A DNA stretch of 64,000 nucleotides from Vibrio splendidus. Its GTDB lineage: Bacteria > Pseudomonadota > Gammaproteobacteria > Enterobacterales > Vibrionaceae. Positions 50,109 to 58,445 of the stretch are shown one piece after another (the stretch's first letter is position 1; every line of letters starts with the position of its first letter). The translations under genes and the position numbers were made by a program. The DNA lies in NCBI RefSeq assembly GCF_024347615.1, contig NZ_AP025509.1:1178001-1242000 (forward strand), in the 5' to 3' direction. Below the pieces are notes generated by a model. It searched no databases and was not told the DNA's origin. It saw only the letters and a program-made list of their open reading frames with translations.

Positions 50109-52250
50109 TTAAAACGCATACTTGGCGTTAACGGTGAAGTAGCGGCCAGGTTCTGTGGAGTAGATTTTATTGCTGTTCGCAATACCCGCAACGTCTTGGT
50201 ATCGGATGTATTCTTTGTCAAATAGATTCATCACATTGGCACTGACATCCAAGCCAAAGTTCCAAGAGTAACTTACCCCCAAGTCGACACTCGCCCAGCC
50301 AGAGGTGGTCGCACAGTCAGTAACGATACCTAAATCATCTTCACATTGAGGTACGTTATCCATCGCTTGCGCCCAATTAACCTGCGCATAAGCGGAGAAG
50401 GCGTTGTCGTCATAAGTCACCTCGGCATTGCCTTCCCAAGGTGTTAGCGTACGAACTTTCTCTCCATCCTCATCTTCTCCATCAACGTAGCCTACTTTAG
50501 TACTCACACTCCAAAAATCACTCAAACGATGCGCAATTGAAGCTTCAATGCCGTACGTCTCGACTCCATTTACGTTTTGATACTGCTTGTAGTAGTTACC
50601 TGTATTTGAGTCCGGCACAAATGTGATCTGTTTAACGTCGATAAAATTATCGAACTTCTGATAGAAAACGGCCGCATATAGCTGTGTTTGTCCGTTATCA
50701 AACTTACTGCCTAATTCAAACGAGTCACTGGTTTCGGCCTCTAGGTCCATATTCGGCACAATGACAAATGGGGTAATTGGGACAAAATCATGGTTCTGAT
50801 AACCATAAATTTTGTCATAACCCGGTGCTCTAAAGCCGTGGTTGTACGAAAGGTATGTGTTGAGTGATTCTGTTAACTGATAACTCACCGATAAGCTCGG
50901 AGAGAACTCACTCGAGTTTTGTTCCTTCACTTCATAGCCATTGATTGTGCTCTGTGACTCAGGTTTCAATTGGTGTAAATCAAAACGGGCTCCTGCCGTC
51001 ACAGTCCAATGGTCAATTTCAATTGCGTCACGAATAAAAGCAGCAAAATTGTACGAGCGAGCTGGAGCAAAAGGGACATCCGCGTTAAGTGACACTCCGT
51101 TCCAGTCTAAAACAGAAGATTGACTTGGGCGCTCATGGAGGTTGGTTTCCATATTCACACCATATGACAAGGTATGGCTCATATTTTTATGTTGAAACGC
51201 ACTAATAAAATCGGCGTTTGCACCAAGAAGCTGATCGGTGAAACCACGAACATCAATCGTTCTGCGTAACTCGGAAACGTTGTTGTTGGTTCGAGACATC
51301 AAACGATTAGTGGTATCTTCATTAGTCATATCACGCCAATAGATCTTGGCATCTAATTCTTCAAACCAAGTATTGGCAGGTAGGTATTCAAACCCCGCAT
51401 ATGCAGAAAATGTCTCGGTATAAGACTGTTGGTCAAAATCTTCAGTGTCCCATTTTCCGTCTTTTTGGATCTTAGAGGATCCTTCTTTTCGACTTAGATT
51501 ATCTTTGTAGTACTCAACATTGCCTTTGAGCATCAAGGCATCACTTGACCAATAATTTAGAGTGTAACCACCACCGACGCCATCTATGTCTCGGCTATAG
51601 AGGTCCTCATCAAAGTTACGTGTTTCTTCACCTTCCCAATAAGAAAGGTTGACTAAGCTTTCGAATTTTCCTGAACGGAAAGCAAGGTTTGTCGCACCTT
51701 TGTATTTATTACTGATACCGGTATAGGTTGCAGATACGTCGCTGTAGAAATCTTTATCTCCGAGGTAATCTCCCGGTTTTTTTGTCCTAACAACCACCAC
51801 GCCACCAATAGCGCCTGAACCATATACGGATGAACTCGCCCCTTTCATAACCTCAATACTTTCCAAGTTAGACATATCAAACGAGTTACGCCCTACCTTG
51901 TCATTGATGTCGTTGGCGCCAAAGCCATCAGCAGACTTTATTCCGTCTTTCACAATCAAAATCCGGTTGCCTGTCATCCCACGGATCGTAATGTTTTGAG
52001 GTCGACCAGCTCCCCCAGAAACACTGACTCCAGGCTCGCTCTTTATTGCGTCATAAAGCTCCGTTGCGCCTTTTCTTTCTAGATCTTCACCAGTAATCAC
52101 GGCAACTGAGCCCGCGACTTCAGATAATGGTTGCTCTATTTTATTGGCTGTTACAATCACTTCTTCAAAGTGATAAACCTCAGATTCAGCGTGCACGAGG
52201 TTGGCAGCAAGTACACTCAGTACTGCCGCTGATAGGGGGGAAAGCTTCAT
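50109..52250 (-). CDS. TonB-dependent receptor, heme/hemoprotein type
   Basis: This is the second operon gene, 713 residues. Signal peptide to about 21; TonB box EEVIVTA at 29-35; plug domain (about 40-165, with ITIRGMTGNRILIVKDGIK); 22-strand barrel ending in a terminal Phe (KYAF). The FRAP motif (473-476) is followed by a histidine 11 residues later (NHDF) and the VPNMDLEAE box, similar to the FRAP-His-NPNL arrangement of heme receptors. This suggests the cargo is heme or iron from a hemoprotein or transferrin-like protein. The start codon directly follows the previous stop, with GGAG upstream. Confidence 0.85.
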   Translation of the reverse strand: MKLSPLSAAVLSVLAANLVHAESEVYHFEEVIVTANKIEQPLSEVAGSVAVITGEDLERKGATELYDAIKSEPGVSVSGGAGRPQNITIRGMTGNRILIVKDGIKSADGFGANDINDKVGRNSFDMSNLESIEVMKGASSSVYGSGAIGGVVVVRTKKPGDYLGDKDFYSDVSATYTGISNKYKGATNLAFRSGKFESLVNLSYWEGEETRNFDEDLYSRDIDGVGGGYTLNYWSSDALMLKGNVEYYKDNLSRKEGSSKIQKDGKWDTEDFDQQSYTETFSAYAGFEYLPANTWFEELDAKIYWRDMTNEDTTNRLMSRTNNNVSELRRTIDVRGFTDQLLGANADFISAFQHKNMSHTLSYGVNMETNLHERPSQSSVLDWNGVSLNADVPFAPARSYNFAAFIRDAIEIDHWTVTAGARFDLHQLKPESQSTINGYEVKEQNSSEFSPSLSVSYQLTESLNTYLSYNHGFRAPGYDKIYGYQNHDFVPITPFVIVPNMDLEAETSDSFELGSKFDNGQTQLYAAVFYQKFDNFIDVKQITFVPDSNTGNYYKQYQNVNGVETYGIEASIAHRLSDFWSVSTKVGYVDGEDEDGEKVRTLTPWEGNAEVTYDDNAFSAYAQVNWAQAMDNVPQCEDDLGIVTDCATTSGWASVDLGVSYSWNFGLDVSANVMNLFDKEYIRYQDVAGIANSNKIYSTEPGRYFTVNAKYAF

Positions 52251-54272
52251 TTACTGCTCCGCTTTAATGTCTTTCAGGGTAAGTGATAAAAGAAATGCGT
52301 ACTCAAACGCTTGTTGCGATTGGGACTGTCGCCTGTCTGTCGAGTGTCCTTGAGTAAAATTTGTCGATAATAGATAAGGGCCGATTCCAGTCGTAAGTTC
52401 ACTGATTTTTGCGTAATACTTAGCCCCTTCCCAATAAGGTACGCGGCGGTCATTCAGGCCAACCTGAATCAATATTGGTGGGTAGTTTTGCTCGCTAAGA
52501 TTCAGATAAGGGTCATATTGCTGCATTACCTTCAATTCATCGGCGATATTTGGGTTGCCCCACTCACCGTACTGCTGAGCCGTTAGAGGTAATGCAGAAT
52601 CAGACATGCTGTTCACAACATCGACAAAGGGCACTTTAAGGACTGCACCATCAAACAAGTCAGGAGCCTGATTTAAAGCTGCAGCAACAAGAGTGCCACC
52701 AGCACTGCCACCCATCGCATAAATAGGGCGCTTACCGAGATTGTATGCAGTCAAATCACGAGCAGCGGCGATGAAATCCAAGATGGCATTTTCTTTTTTA
52801 ATTCCCTTACCTGCTTGATACCAAGCGTCACCATAGAAGCCACCACCTCGAACATGTGCAATCGCATAAATTACACCCTCATCAAGTAGGCTAATGGTTT
52901 GGGACATAAAGTAGGGCTTCATCGTCATGCCATAAGCACCGTATCCATACAAAAACACTGGAGAGGTCTTAGTCAATTTGTCTTTGCGATAAGCCAGTGT
53001 GACTGGAATCGTTACCCCACCAGAATTAACCATAACTTGCTCGGTTTGATACGCTGATTGTTGGTATTGAGGGTAATAGTCTTGAGAGAAGCGTTCTCGT
53101 TGTAAAGTGTCAGTATTCAACCGGTCCCACTTCGCTGGCTGAGTCAAAGACATACTGCGAATATGTAATTTGTTACTCTGGTAGTCGCCCACTTGGCTTA
53201 CCCAAGCAACTTGGCCTGCGTCAGCCAATAACTGGCTTGAGCGATAGCGATTGTCATTATCGAAGAAGTGCAAAGATTGAGACGCGCCAATCTGGCTAAC
53301 AACTACAGCGCCAGACTCAAACAAATAGAAGTTACTGATTCTAGATTCGTCCGTTGGTTCAAAAACCGTTCGCCAAAGGTTGATATGTGTAGCCTGAGTA
53401 AGTGGTGCGGAGTAAAAAGCAAAATCATTGCGGTCGTGATTGCTGTTGGCAAACAAAATAGAACCCGCAACATCAACGTAGTATTCCACTCCTGCTTTGC
53501 GTGGTAAAAGTGGTTTAGAGATTTCACCGTTATCAAGGTTTAACAAACGTTGCTCGCTGGAGTTTTCACTATTTGCCTGAACCACAGCAAATTGCTTATC
53601 ACTAGAAAGGTAATACGAAAGCAACCAAGCGGAATCCAGCTCTTCCGTTAATTGAATCGGCTTTGACTCATTTAAGAAGTATTTTGTTAGCGCATATGGT
53701 CTCGAAGTTTGTTGTTCAAGTTGAATCAAATACAGGGATTGACCGTCTTTCGACCACGCAAGCGAACTGTCTACATTTTGAGCTACTGATGTGACTTGCT
53801 GAGTTTTAAGATCAACAACACTCACTCGATACTGTTCAGTGCCCGTAATATCTTCTGCTATCGCGAGCTTGGTTTTAGTTGAGTCGAGTGCCCAATCACC
53901 TAACTGATAGTAATCATGCTCGGCAGAACGAGCATCAATGTTAAGCAACTCGGTCAAATCCTCACTCCCAACTAATCGGGACAACAAGGCTCTTTTGCCC
54001 TTGTTATTTAGGATCGCATACTCGTAACCACCGATTTCCTGCCATGGTTTATCGGCGCGTTCAGGGCGATTGTCTTGCCATTTCTGTTGTAGGGATTCAC
54101 TCAGAGATCGAATACGTTCTTGATATAACTGAGTTTTATCATTCTGTTGATTAAGATAATTGAGTACTTTACTTGCACTACGAGAATCATCTCTGAGCCA
54201 AGAGAACTGATCAGATGCGCTAACTGCTCCCGTCAGTAAGAGCGCAAAAGCTAACAACACATACGCTTTCAT
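52251..54272 (-). CDS. exported prolyl-oligopeptidase-family peptidase (S9)
   Basis: This is the first gene of the Fur-box operon, 673 residues. It has a signal peptide (MKAYVLLAFALLLTGAVSA), so it acts in the periplasm or outside rather than in the cytoplasm as most S9 enzymes do. A beta-propeller region (about 60-390) precedes an alpha/beta hydrolase domain with nucleophile motif GGSAGG (Ser523), GLNDRRVP (Asp about 609) and QGHSTDRR (His about 644). The hydrolase half resembles oligopeptidase B. It probably cuts peptides, perhaps those freed by the metalloprotease encoded two genes later. Confidence 0.86.
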   Translation of the reverse strand: MKAYVLLAFALLLTGAVSASDQFSWLRDDSRSASKVLNYLNQQNDKTQLYQERIRSLSESLQQKWQDNRPERADKPWQEIGGYEYAILNNKGKRALLSRLVGSEDLTELLNIDARSAEHDYYQLGDWALDSTKTKLAIAEDITGTEQYRVSVVDLKTQQVTSVAQNVDSSLAWSKDGQSLYLIQLEQQTSRPYALTKYFLNESKPIQLTEELDSAWLLSYYLSSDKQFAVVQANSENSSEQRLLNLDNGEISKPLLPRKAGVEYYVDVAGSILFANSNHDRNDFAFYSAPLTQATHINLWRTVFEPTDESRISNFYLFESGAVVVSQIGASQSLHFFDNDNRYRSSQLLADAGQVAWVSQVGDYQSNKLHIRSMSLTQPAKWDRLNTDTLQRERFSQDYYPQYQQSAYQTEQVMVNSGGVTIPVTLAYRKDKLTKTSPVFLYGYGAYGMTMKPYFMSQTISLLDEGVIYAIAHVRGGGFYGDAWYQAGKGIKKENAILDFIAAARDLTAYNLGKRPIYAMGGSAGGTLVAAALNQAPDLFDGAVLKVPFVDVVNSMSDSALPLTAQQYGEWGNPNIADELKVMQQYDPYLNLSEQNYPPILIQVGLNDRRVPYWEGAKYYAKISELTTGIGPYLLSTNFTQGHSTDRRQSQSQQAFEYAFLLSLTLKDIKAEQ

Positions 54273-54583
54273 AAATACAACAAATCCATACGCTAATTTA
54301 ATAAATTTCGCGTATACTGCACCCAGACGATAATGAGATCAATTATCATTTACATAATTATGTGAGATTAATCACGAGAAGAGCATCAATTAATGATGGA
54401 TTACCATTGTAATCATGGAAGGAATTTATATTTAGATAAGCCTGACAAATCAGTCGATAGTGTTTAGTTCAATCAGAAAATTGACCATTTACAGAATAAG
54501 CAAACGTTTACTAAGTTTGTGAAGCGACTATCTCCACTAAGGCAATTTTGAAAATTTGGCTAACGTCGTTAGCTCAGCAAACC
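54273..54583. other. gap before the Fur-box operon
   Basis: It holds the Fur box (54329-54347) and a small stem GCTAAC/GTTAGC (about 54558-54572) near the end of the foldase gene. Nothing else is apparent. Confidence 0.5.
54329..54347. promoter_or_regulatory. Fur box
   Basis: The 19 bases from 54329 match the Fur consensus GATAATGATAATCATTATC at 15 of 19 positions, with both outer arms intact (GATAATGA and ATTATC). It ends at 54347, 57 bases before the first gene is translated (54272), fitting an operator overlapping the operon promoter. The flanks (ATTTACATAATTATG) add further AT-rich near-repeats. Confidence 0.85.
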
Positions 54584-55480
54584 TTACTGACCGTTCTCAG
54601 CAGCTCTGATTCTTTCAATCGCTTCTACCCTTCTCAGCTGTTGTGGCTGAAAATGAGCTTCTCTAAGCTGGGCAATCGTCTCTTTTTGTTCAATTTCTGA
54701 GAGTGCTGAGTCATTCAAAATGTCATTTCGTTCAACAAAGTAAATCTCTAGAGCTCCATCAAAGTCCGCCCTTTGTTGATCAAGCGCTTCGAGCCTCTGC
54801 GTCGCTTGTTCGCCAACCAGTTCGCTTCTCTTCAAGTATTTTCCTTGTTCATCTAGGCCTTGTGAGCTGGATAGTTGCTGTAATAACACCTGATTTTGAT
54901 GGCTCGTTTGAACGTAATCTGGTTGTTCAGATAGATAAGATTCAAGCCTTTGCTGGTATTCTGATTCGTCTAGCCCTTCTTGTTTCAGAAGTAACTTTTC
55001 TAAAGCGATTTCCCTCATTCTGTTGTCATGGGTAAATAGAATACTTATCTCGCTCTCACTGAAAAATTCAGATTGGAGATCGAGTAACGCTTGATTCAGT
55101 GCGCGTAGATCCTCAGCGGATATTGATGTGGTGTCGAATTGCACGTCTAATGATGTCAGTGCCGACTTGTACTCAAGATACTTGGCAAACAGTGCTTCAT
55201 CGACAATCGTAGCTTGTGATTGCTCATGGTGTTTTGCCACATTGTCGCGAATATCTTCGAGGGTTAATTCTGTATTGCCGGAGACGAAATATTCCATCAT
55301 GTCTTTGGCTGATGCGTTATCGATTTCGGTATCTTGTTGAGAGGCCACCTTCAATGAAGAAGCACTTTGTTCGTTGTCACTATATGAATTTGGATCTTCC
55401 TTTTGTAGATACAAAAAGACCGCCGCTGTGCTCATCAGGGCTATCGTGGTTATCGACAAAATGGCGGTCTTTTTCATCAT
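54584..55480 (-). CDS. lipase-specific foldase (Lif)
   Basis: This is a membrane-anchored periplasmic chaperone that folds the adjacent lipase before type II secretion. It has 298 residues, with a single N-terminal span (about 5-24) then a long helical domain. The essential foldase motif (family form RxxFDYxLSxxGE) appears as K-D-M-M-E-Y-F-V-S at about 59-67, so the first Arg and the Phe/Asp positions differ (Lys, Met, Glu). It follows the lipase gene by 36 bases, the usual lip-lif order. Function is likely retained but the motif changes are unusual. Confidence 0.82.
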   Translation of the reverse strand: MMKKTAILSITTIALMSTAAVFLYLQKEDPNSYSDNEQSASSLKVASQQDTEIDNASAKDMMEYFVSGNTELTLEDIRDNVAKHHEQSQATIVDEALFAKYLEYKSALTSLDVQFDTTSISAEDLRALNQALLDLQSEFFSESEISILFTHDNRMREIALEKLLLKQEGLDESEYQQRLESYLSEQPDYVQTSHQNQVLLQQLSSSQGLDEQGKYLKRSELVGEQATQRLEALDQQRADFDGALEIYFVERNDILNDSALSEIEQKETIAQLREAHFQPQQLRRVEAIERIRAAENGQ

Positions 55481-55516
55481 ACTTTCCTTGTTCTCTTTAT
55501 GAATGGGCAGTGCAAC

Positions 55517-56458
55517 CTAAAGGCCAGCCAACTTCAATCGATTGGCGTGTTGACGATATAACGTCACGGGATCGGTCTCAAAGAGGTGGTGAATACCCAA
55601 TAACCCATTAATCTCGTCTAGGTGGTTCATTTTATAATCATCACCAATCACTTTGCCCAAATGCGCGCTGCATGCTCCCACTAAACCATCATTAGGTTCA
55701 TTGAATGCTAAGCCAAGGATTGTCATCGCTCCGTCGGTAGGATCGAGAAGATTGGTGAAAGTGGAGGATCCTGTCCATGAATAATAATAAACACCGTTAT
55801 TGGCTTGCCATTCACCATCGCCACACTCAGACGTCGGAACGCCTTCAGGGTAAAACTGATTGAATGCAAGCGAACCTTCAGTGGTCAATGCTTCAAGGGA
55901 AGCAAGGCCATCTTGATCAAGATCCGTTCCGCCAGATAACAGGTTGATAAGCGTCGTCAATCCACCAGCCAATTTAACAGCGATACCTTCCGCGGCTGAG
56001 CCTTCTGATACGGTTCCACGCACGAGGTCGGCGACTTTCGAGCCTTTATGAACACCACCAATGCTCGTCACCGAAGCAACCAAATCAGGACGTACTGATG
56101 CCACATAGCGCGCTGTTGGTCCGCCGTGGCTGTGACCAACTAGGTTCACCTTACTTGCCCCTGTCGCGGCTAACAGTGTTTCAACTTGAGCCAACAATTG
56201 CTCGCCACGTACTTCAGAGCTATTGGTCGCTGATACTTGCGCTACATAGACGCTCGCACCATCTTTGGTTAGGGATTCAGGTACGCCATAGAAGTAATCG
56301 ACACCCGCTAATGTATCGAAACCAAACAGACCATGTACCAACATAATGGGGTATTTCGTTTGTGTGTATCCACTGACCTCTAATGCCGATGCGCTTGTTC
56401 CGGCATAAGCGCCAAAACTGGATAGATAGGCTATCGTCCAAATTAATATCTTTTTCAA
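55517..56458 (-). CDS. secreted triacylglycerol lipase (family I.1-like)
   Basis: This is an extracellular lipase of 313 residues with a signal peptide ending AYAG (about residue 19). Family features are YTQTKYPIMLVHGLFGFD near the start, nucleophile elbow GHSHGG (Ser110), an Asp in NDGLVGACSAHLG, and the catalytic His in NHLDEINGL. Two cysteines (CGDGEW and GACSAH) may form the conserved disulfide. It needs the adjacent foldase for folding and probably type II secretion for export. It is divergent from a second secreted lipase gene. Confidence 0.9.
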   Translation of the reverse strand: MKKILIWTIAYLSSFGAYAGTSASALEVSGYTQTKYPIMLVHGLFGFDTLAGVDYFYGVPESLTKDGASVYVAQVSATNSSEVRGEQLLAQVETLLAATGASKVNLVGHSHGGPTARYVASVRPDLVASVTSIGGVHKGSKVADLVRGTVSEGSAAEGIAVKLAGGLTTLINLLSGGTDLDQDGLASLEALTTEGSLAFNQFYPEGVPTSECGDGEWQANNGVYYYSWTGSSTFTNLLDPTDGAMTILGLAFNEPNDGLVGACSAHLGKVIGDDYKMNHLDEINGLLGIHHLFETDPVTLYRQHANRLKLAGL

Positions 56459-57044
56459 TGCTCTTTCCTTAAACAGATTAGACCTCTGATGAGTAAAAGA
56501 ACCGTAGTTGATGATTTTATAAAACAGAAAATAGAAACTTGATATTTGTGATGTTGAACTTGAATTAAACAGTTGTGATGAACATTAGAAAAATAGAATC
56601 GGACCAGACATCGAACCACAATAAGCTATTGATTAAATTAATATTTAACAAAAAATCATGAAGCTATAACTTCAATTATCTTGACCAAATAAAAACCAAC
56701 ATTCACAAAAAAATTTATCTCGTTTAGATCTGCGACGACAAACTGGCAAGTCATAGTCCACTAAAATCGAATATTAATGATAAATCCCTCGCTTCGACTT
56801 GATTGTTTTTCAACCAGAAAGTCGTTGGAAATTTGATACTTATACCAATTATGAAACGCCAACAACCTGAATGTATTGACGAGAATTATTGATTCTAGAT
56901 ATAGGTCGTACCAGTTATTTACTTATCCACTTATCCACTTATCAACAAGCAAGAGGCAAGAGGCAAGAGGCAAGAGGCAACAAGAAATAGACAACAAGCA
57001 ACAACGTTTTGTTTGGCTCACTAAATATCAAAGAGAATACAGTG
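56459..57044. other. AT-rich gap between lipase and hemolysin-type lipase
   Basis: No gene is seen in these 586 bases. Tandem repeats occur near the right end (listed separately). In V. cholerae a cytolysin gene (hlyA) lies near the lipase/foldase pair; it is absent here. The rest is promoter-like AT-rich DNA. Confidence 0.5.
56921..56976. repeat. two adjacent short tandem repeats
   Basis: ACTTATCC occurs twice plus a third near-copy (56921-56944), then GCAAGAG occurs four times exactly (56949-56976), just upstream of the secreted GDSL lipase start. They could vary in number and shift promoter spacing. Confidence 0.8.
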
Positions 57045-58292
57045 ATGAAAAATACGGCTTTAATACTCGCGTTAACCATACCATTTGGGGCTTATGCTGC
57101 AGATGACTCAATACCGACACCAGAATCGATGACATCCGCACAAGTGCTCAGTACACAAGGTTCTGAGACCTATTCTTATGTTCGATGTTGGTATCGAACC
57201 GATGCATCGCACGACTCTGCAGCCACCGATTGGAAATGGGCGAAAAAAGAAAACGGCGACGATTACACGATCAACGGATATTGGTGGTCTTCCGTTTCTT
57301 TCAAAAACATGTTCTACAGTGATGCCCCACAATCTGAAATCAAACAGCGTTGCGAACAGACTCTCGGCATCCAACATGACGCCGCTGACATTACCTACGT
57401 TGCCGCAGACAATCGCTTCTCTTACAATCACTCCATCTGGACCAACGATAACGCTGTGCAAGCCAATACCATTAATCGCATTGTCACTTTTGGTGATAGC
57501 CTCTCTGACACTGGGAACCTATTTAATGGCTCTCAATGGGTTTTCCCAAATGCAAACTCATGGTTTCTGGGGCACTTTTCAAACGGTTTGGTTTGGACCG
57601 AATATTTAGCAAAAGCCAAAGACGTTCCTCTTTATAACTGGGCCGTGGGTGGCGCAGCAGGTACCAATCAATACGTGGCACTGACTGGCGTCTATGATCA
57701 AGTCACCTCTTACCTAACTTACATGAAAGTCGCTAAAAACTACCGCCCAGAAAACTCACTATTTACTCTAGAATTTGGCCTCAATGACTTTATGAATTAC
57801 GACCGAGAAGTCGCTGATGTGAAAGCTGATTTCAGTAGCGCTTTAATCCGATTAACGGAATCTGGTGCGAGTAATATTCTACTGTTTACATTGCCCGATG
57901 CGACCAAAGCGCCGCAATTCAAATACTCGACTGAGCAAGAGATCATTAAAGTTCGTGGCAAGATCTTAGAGTTCAACCAATTCATCAAAGCGCAGGCCGA
58001 GTATTACCAAAGCCAGGGGAAAAACGTGGTGTTGTTCGATGCAAGTGCATTGTTCGCCAGCATTACCGATGACCCAGAACAACATGGCTTTCGAAACGCG
58101 AGTGACGCCTGTCTTGATATCAATAGAAGCTCAGCAGCAGACTACTTACGAAGCCATAGCTTGACTAATGATTGCGCAACCTATGGTTCAGACAGCTATG
58201 TATTCTGGGGCGTGACACATCCAACGACGGCTACTCATAAATACATTGCCGATCATATTTTGGCGTACTCGTTCTCTACCTTTGATTTCTAA
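57045..58292 (+). CDS. secreted GDSL lipase / thermolabile-hemolysin-type phospholipase
   Basis: It has 415 residues from ATG 57045 with a signal peptide MKNTALILALTIPFGAYA; length and motifs match the TLH/lecithin-dependent hemolysin group of Vibrio. An N-terminal domain (about 20-145) with four cysteines is followed by an SGNH hydrolase domain. GDSLSDTGN has Ser152, the glycine block is VGGAAG, the asparagine block is FGLNDF, and the catalytic Asp/His lie in DSYVFWGVTHPT. All four SGNH landmarks are intact. It probably has phospholipase A2 or lysophospholipase activity on membranes. A terminator follows. Confidence 0.9.
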   Translation: MKNTALILALTIPFGAYAADDSIPTPESMTSAQVLSTQGSETYSYVRCWYRTDASHDSAATDWKWAKKENGDDYTINGYWWSSVSFKNMFYSDAPQSEIKQRCEQTLGIQHDAADITYVAADNRFSYNHSIWTNDNAVQANTINRIVTFGDSLSDTGNLFNGSQWVFPNANSWFLGHFSNGLVWTEYLAKAKDVPLYNWAVGGAAGTNQYVALTGVYDQVTSYLTYMKVAKNYRPENSLFTLEFGLNDFMNYDREVADVKADFSSALIRLTESGASNILLFTLPDATKAPQFKYSTEQEIIKVRGKILEFNQFIKAQAEYYQSQGKNVVLFDASALFASITDDPEQHGFRNASDACLDINRSSAADYLRSHSLTNDCATYGSDSYVFWGVTHPTTATHKYIADHILAYSFSTFDF

Positions 58293-58370
58293 CGAGGAAA
58301 CCTCGTCGAGTATCATCAAATACCGTCTGTAAGTACCAGAAGCTAAGGGCTTACACGAAGTACAGGTACA

Positions 58371-58398
58371 AAAAAACCGCCATCATCGGCGGTTTTTT
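58371..58398. terminator. bidirectional terminator
   Basis: AAAAAACCGCC (58371-58381) pairs with GGCGGTTTTTT (58388-58398), loop ATCATC. It serves the convergent TLH-type and helicase genes. Confidence 0.9.
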
Positions 58399-58445
58399 AT
58401 TTGCATCAACCTTTCAAAGCTAAGCTTTTAGGTCACGCAAGTTGA

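Noticed and set aside
57178..57609. 143-codon plus frame inside the GDSL lipase gene
   Set aside because: Shadow of the intact lipase frame with all catalytic motifs.
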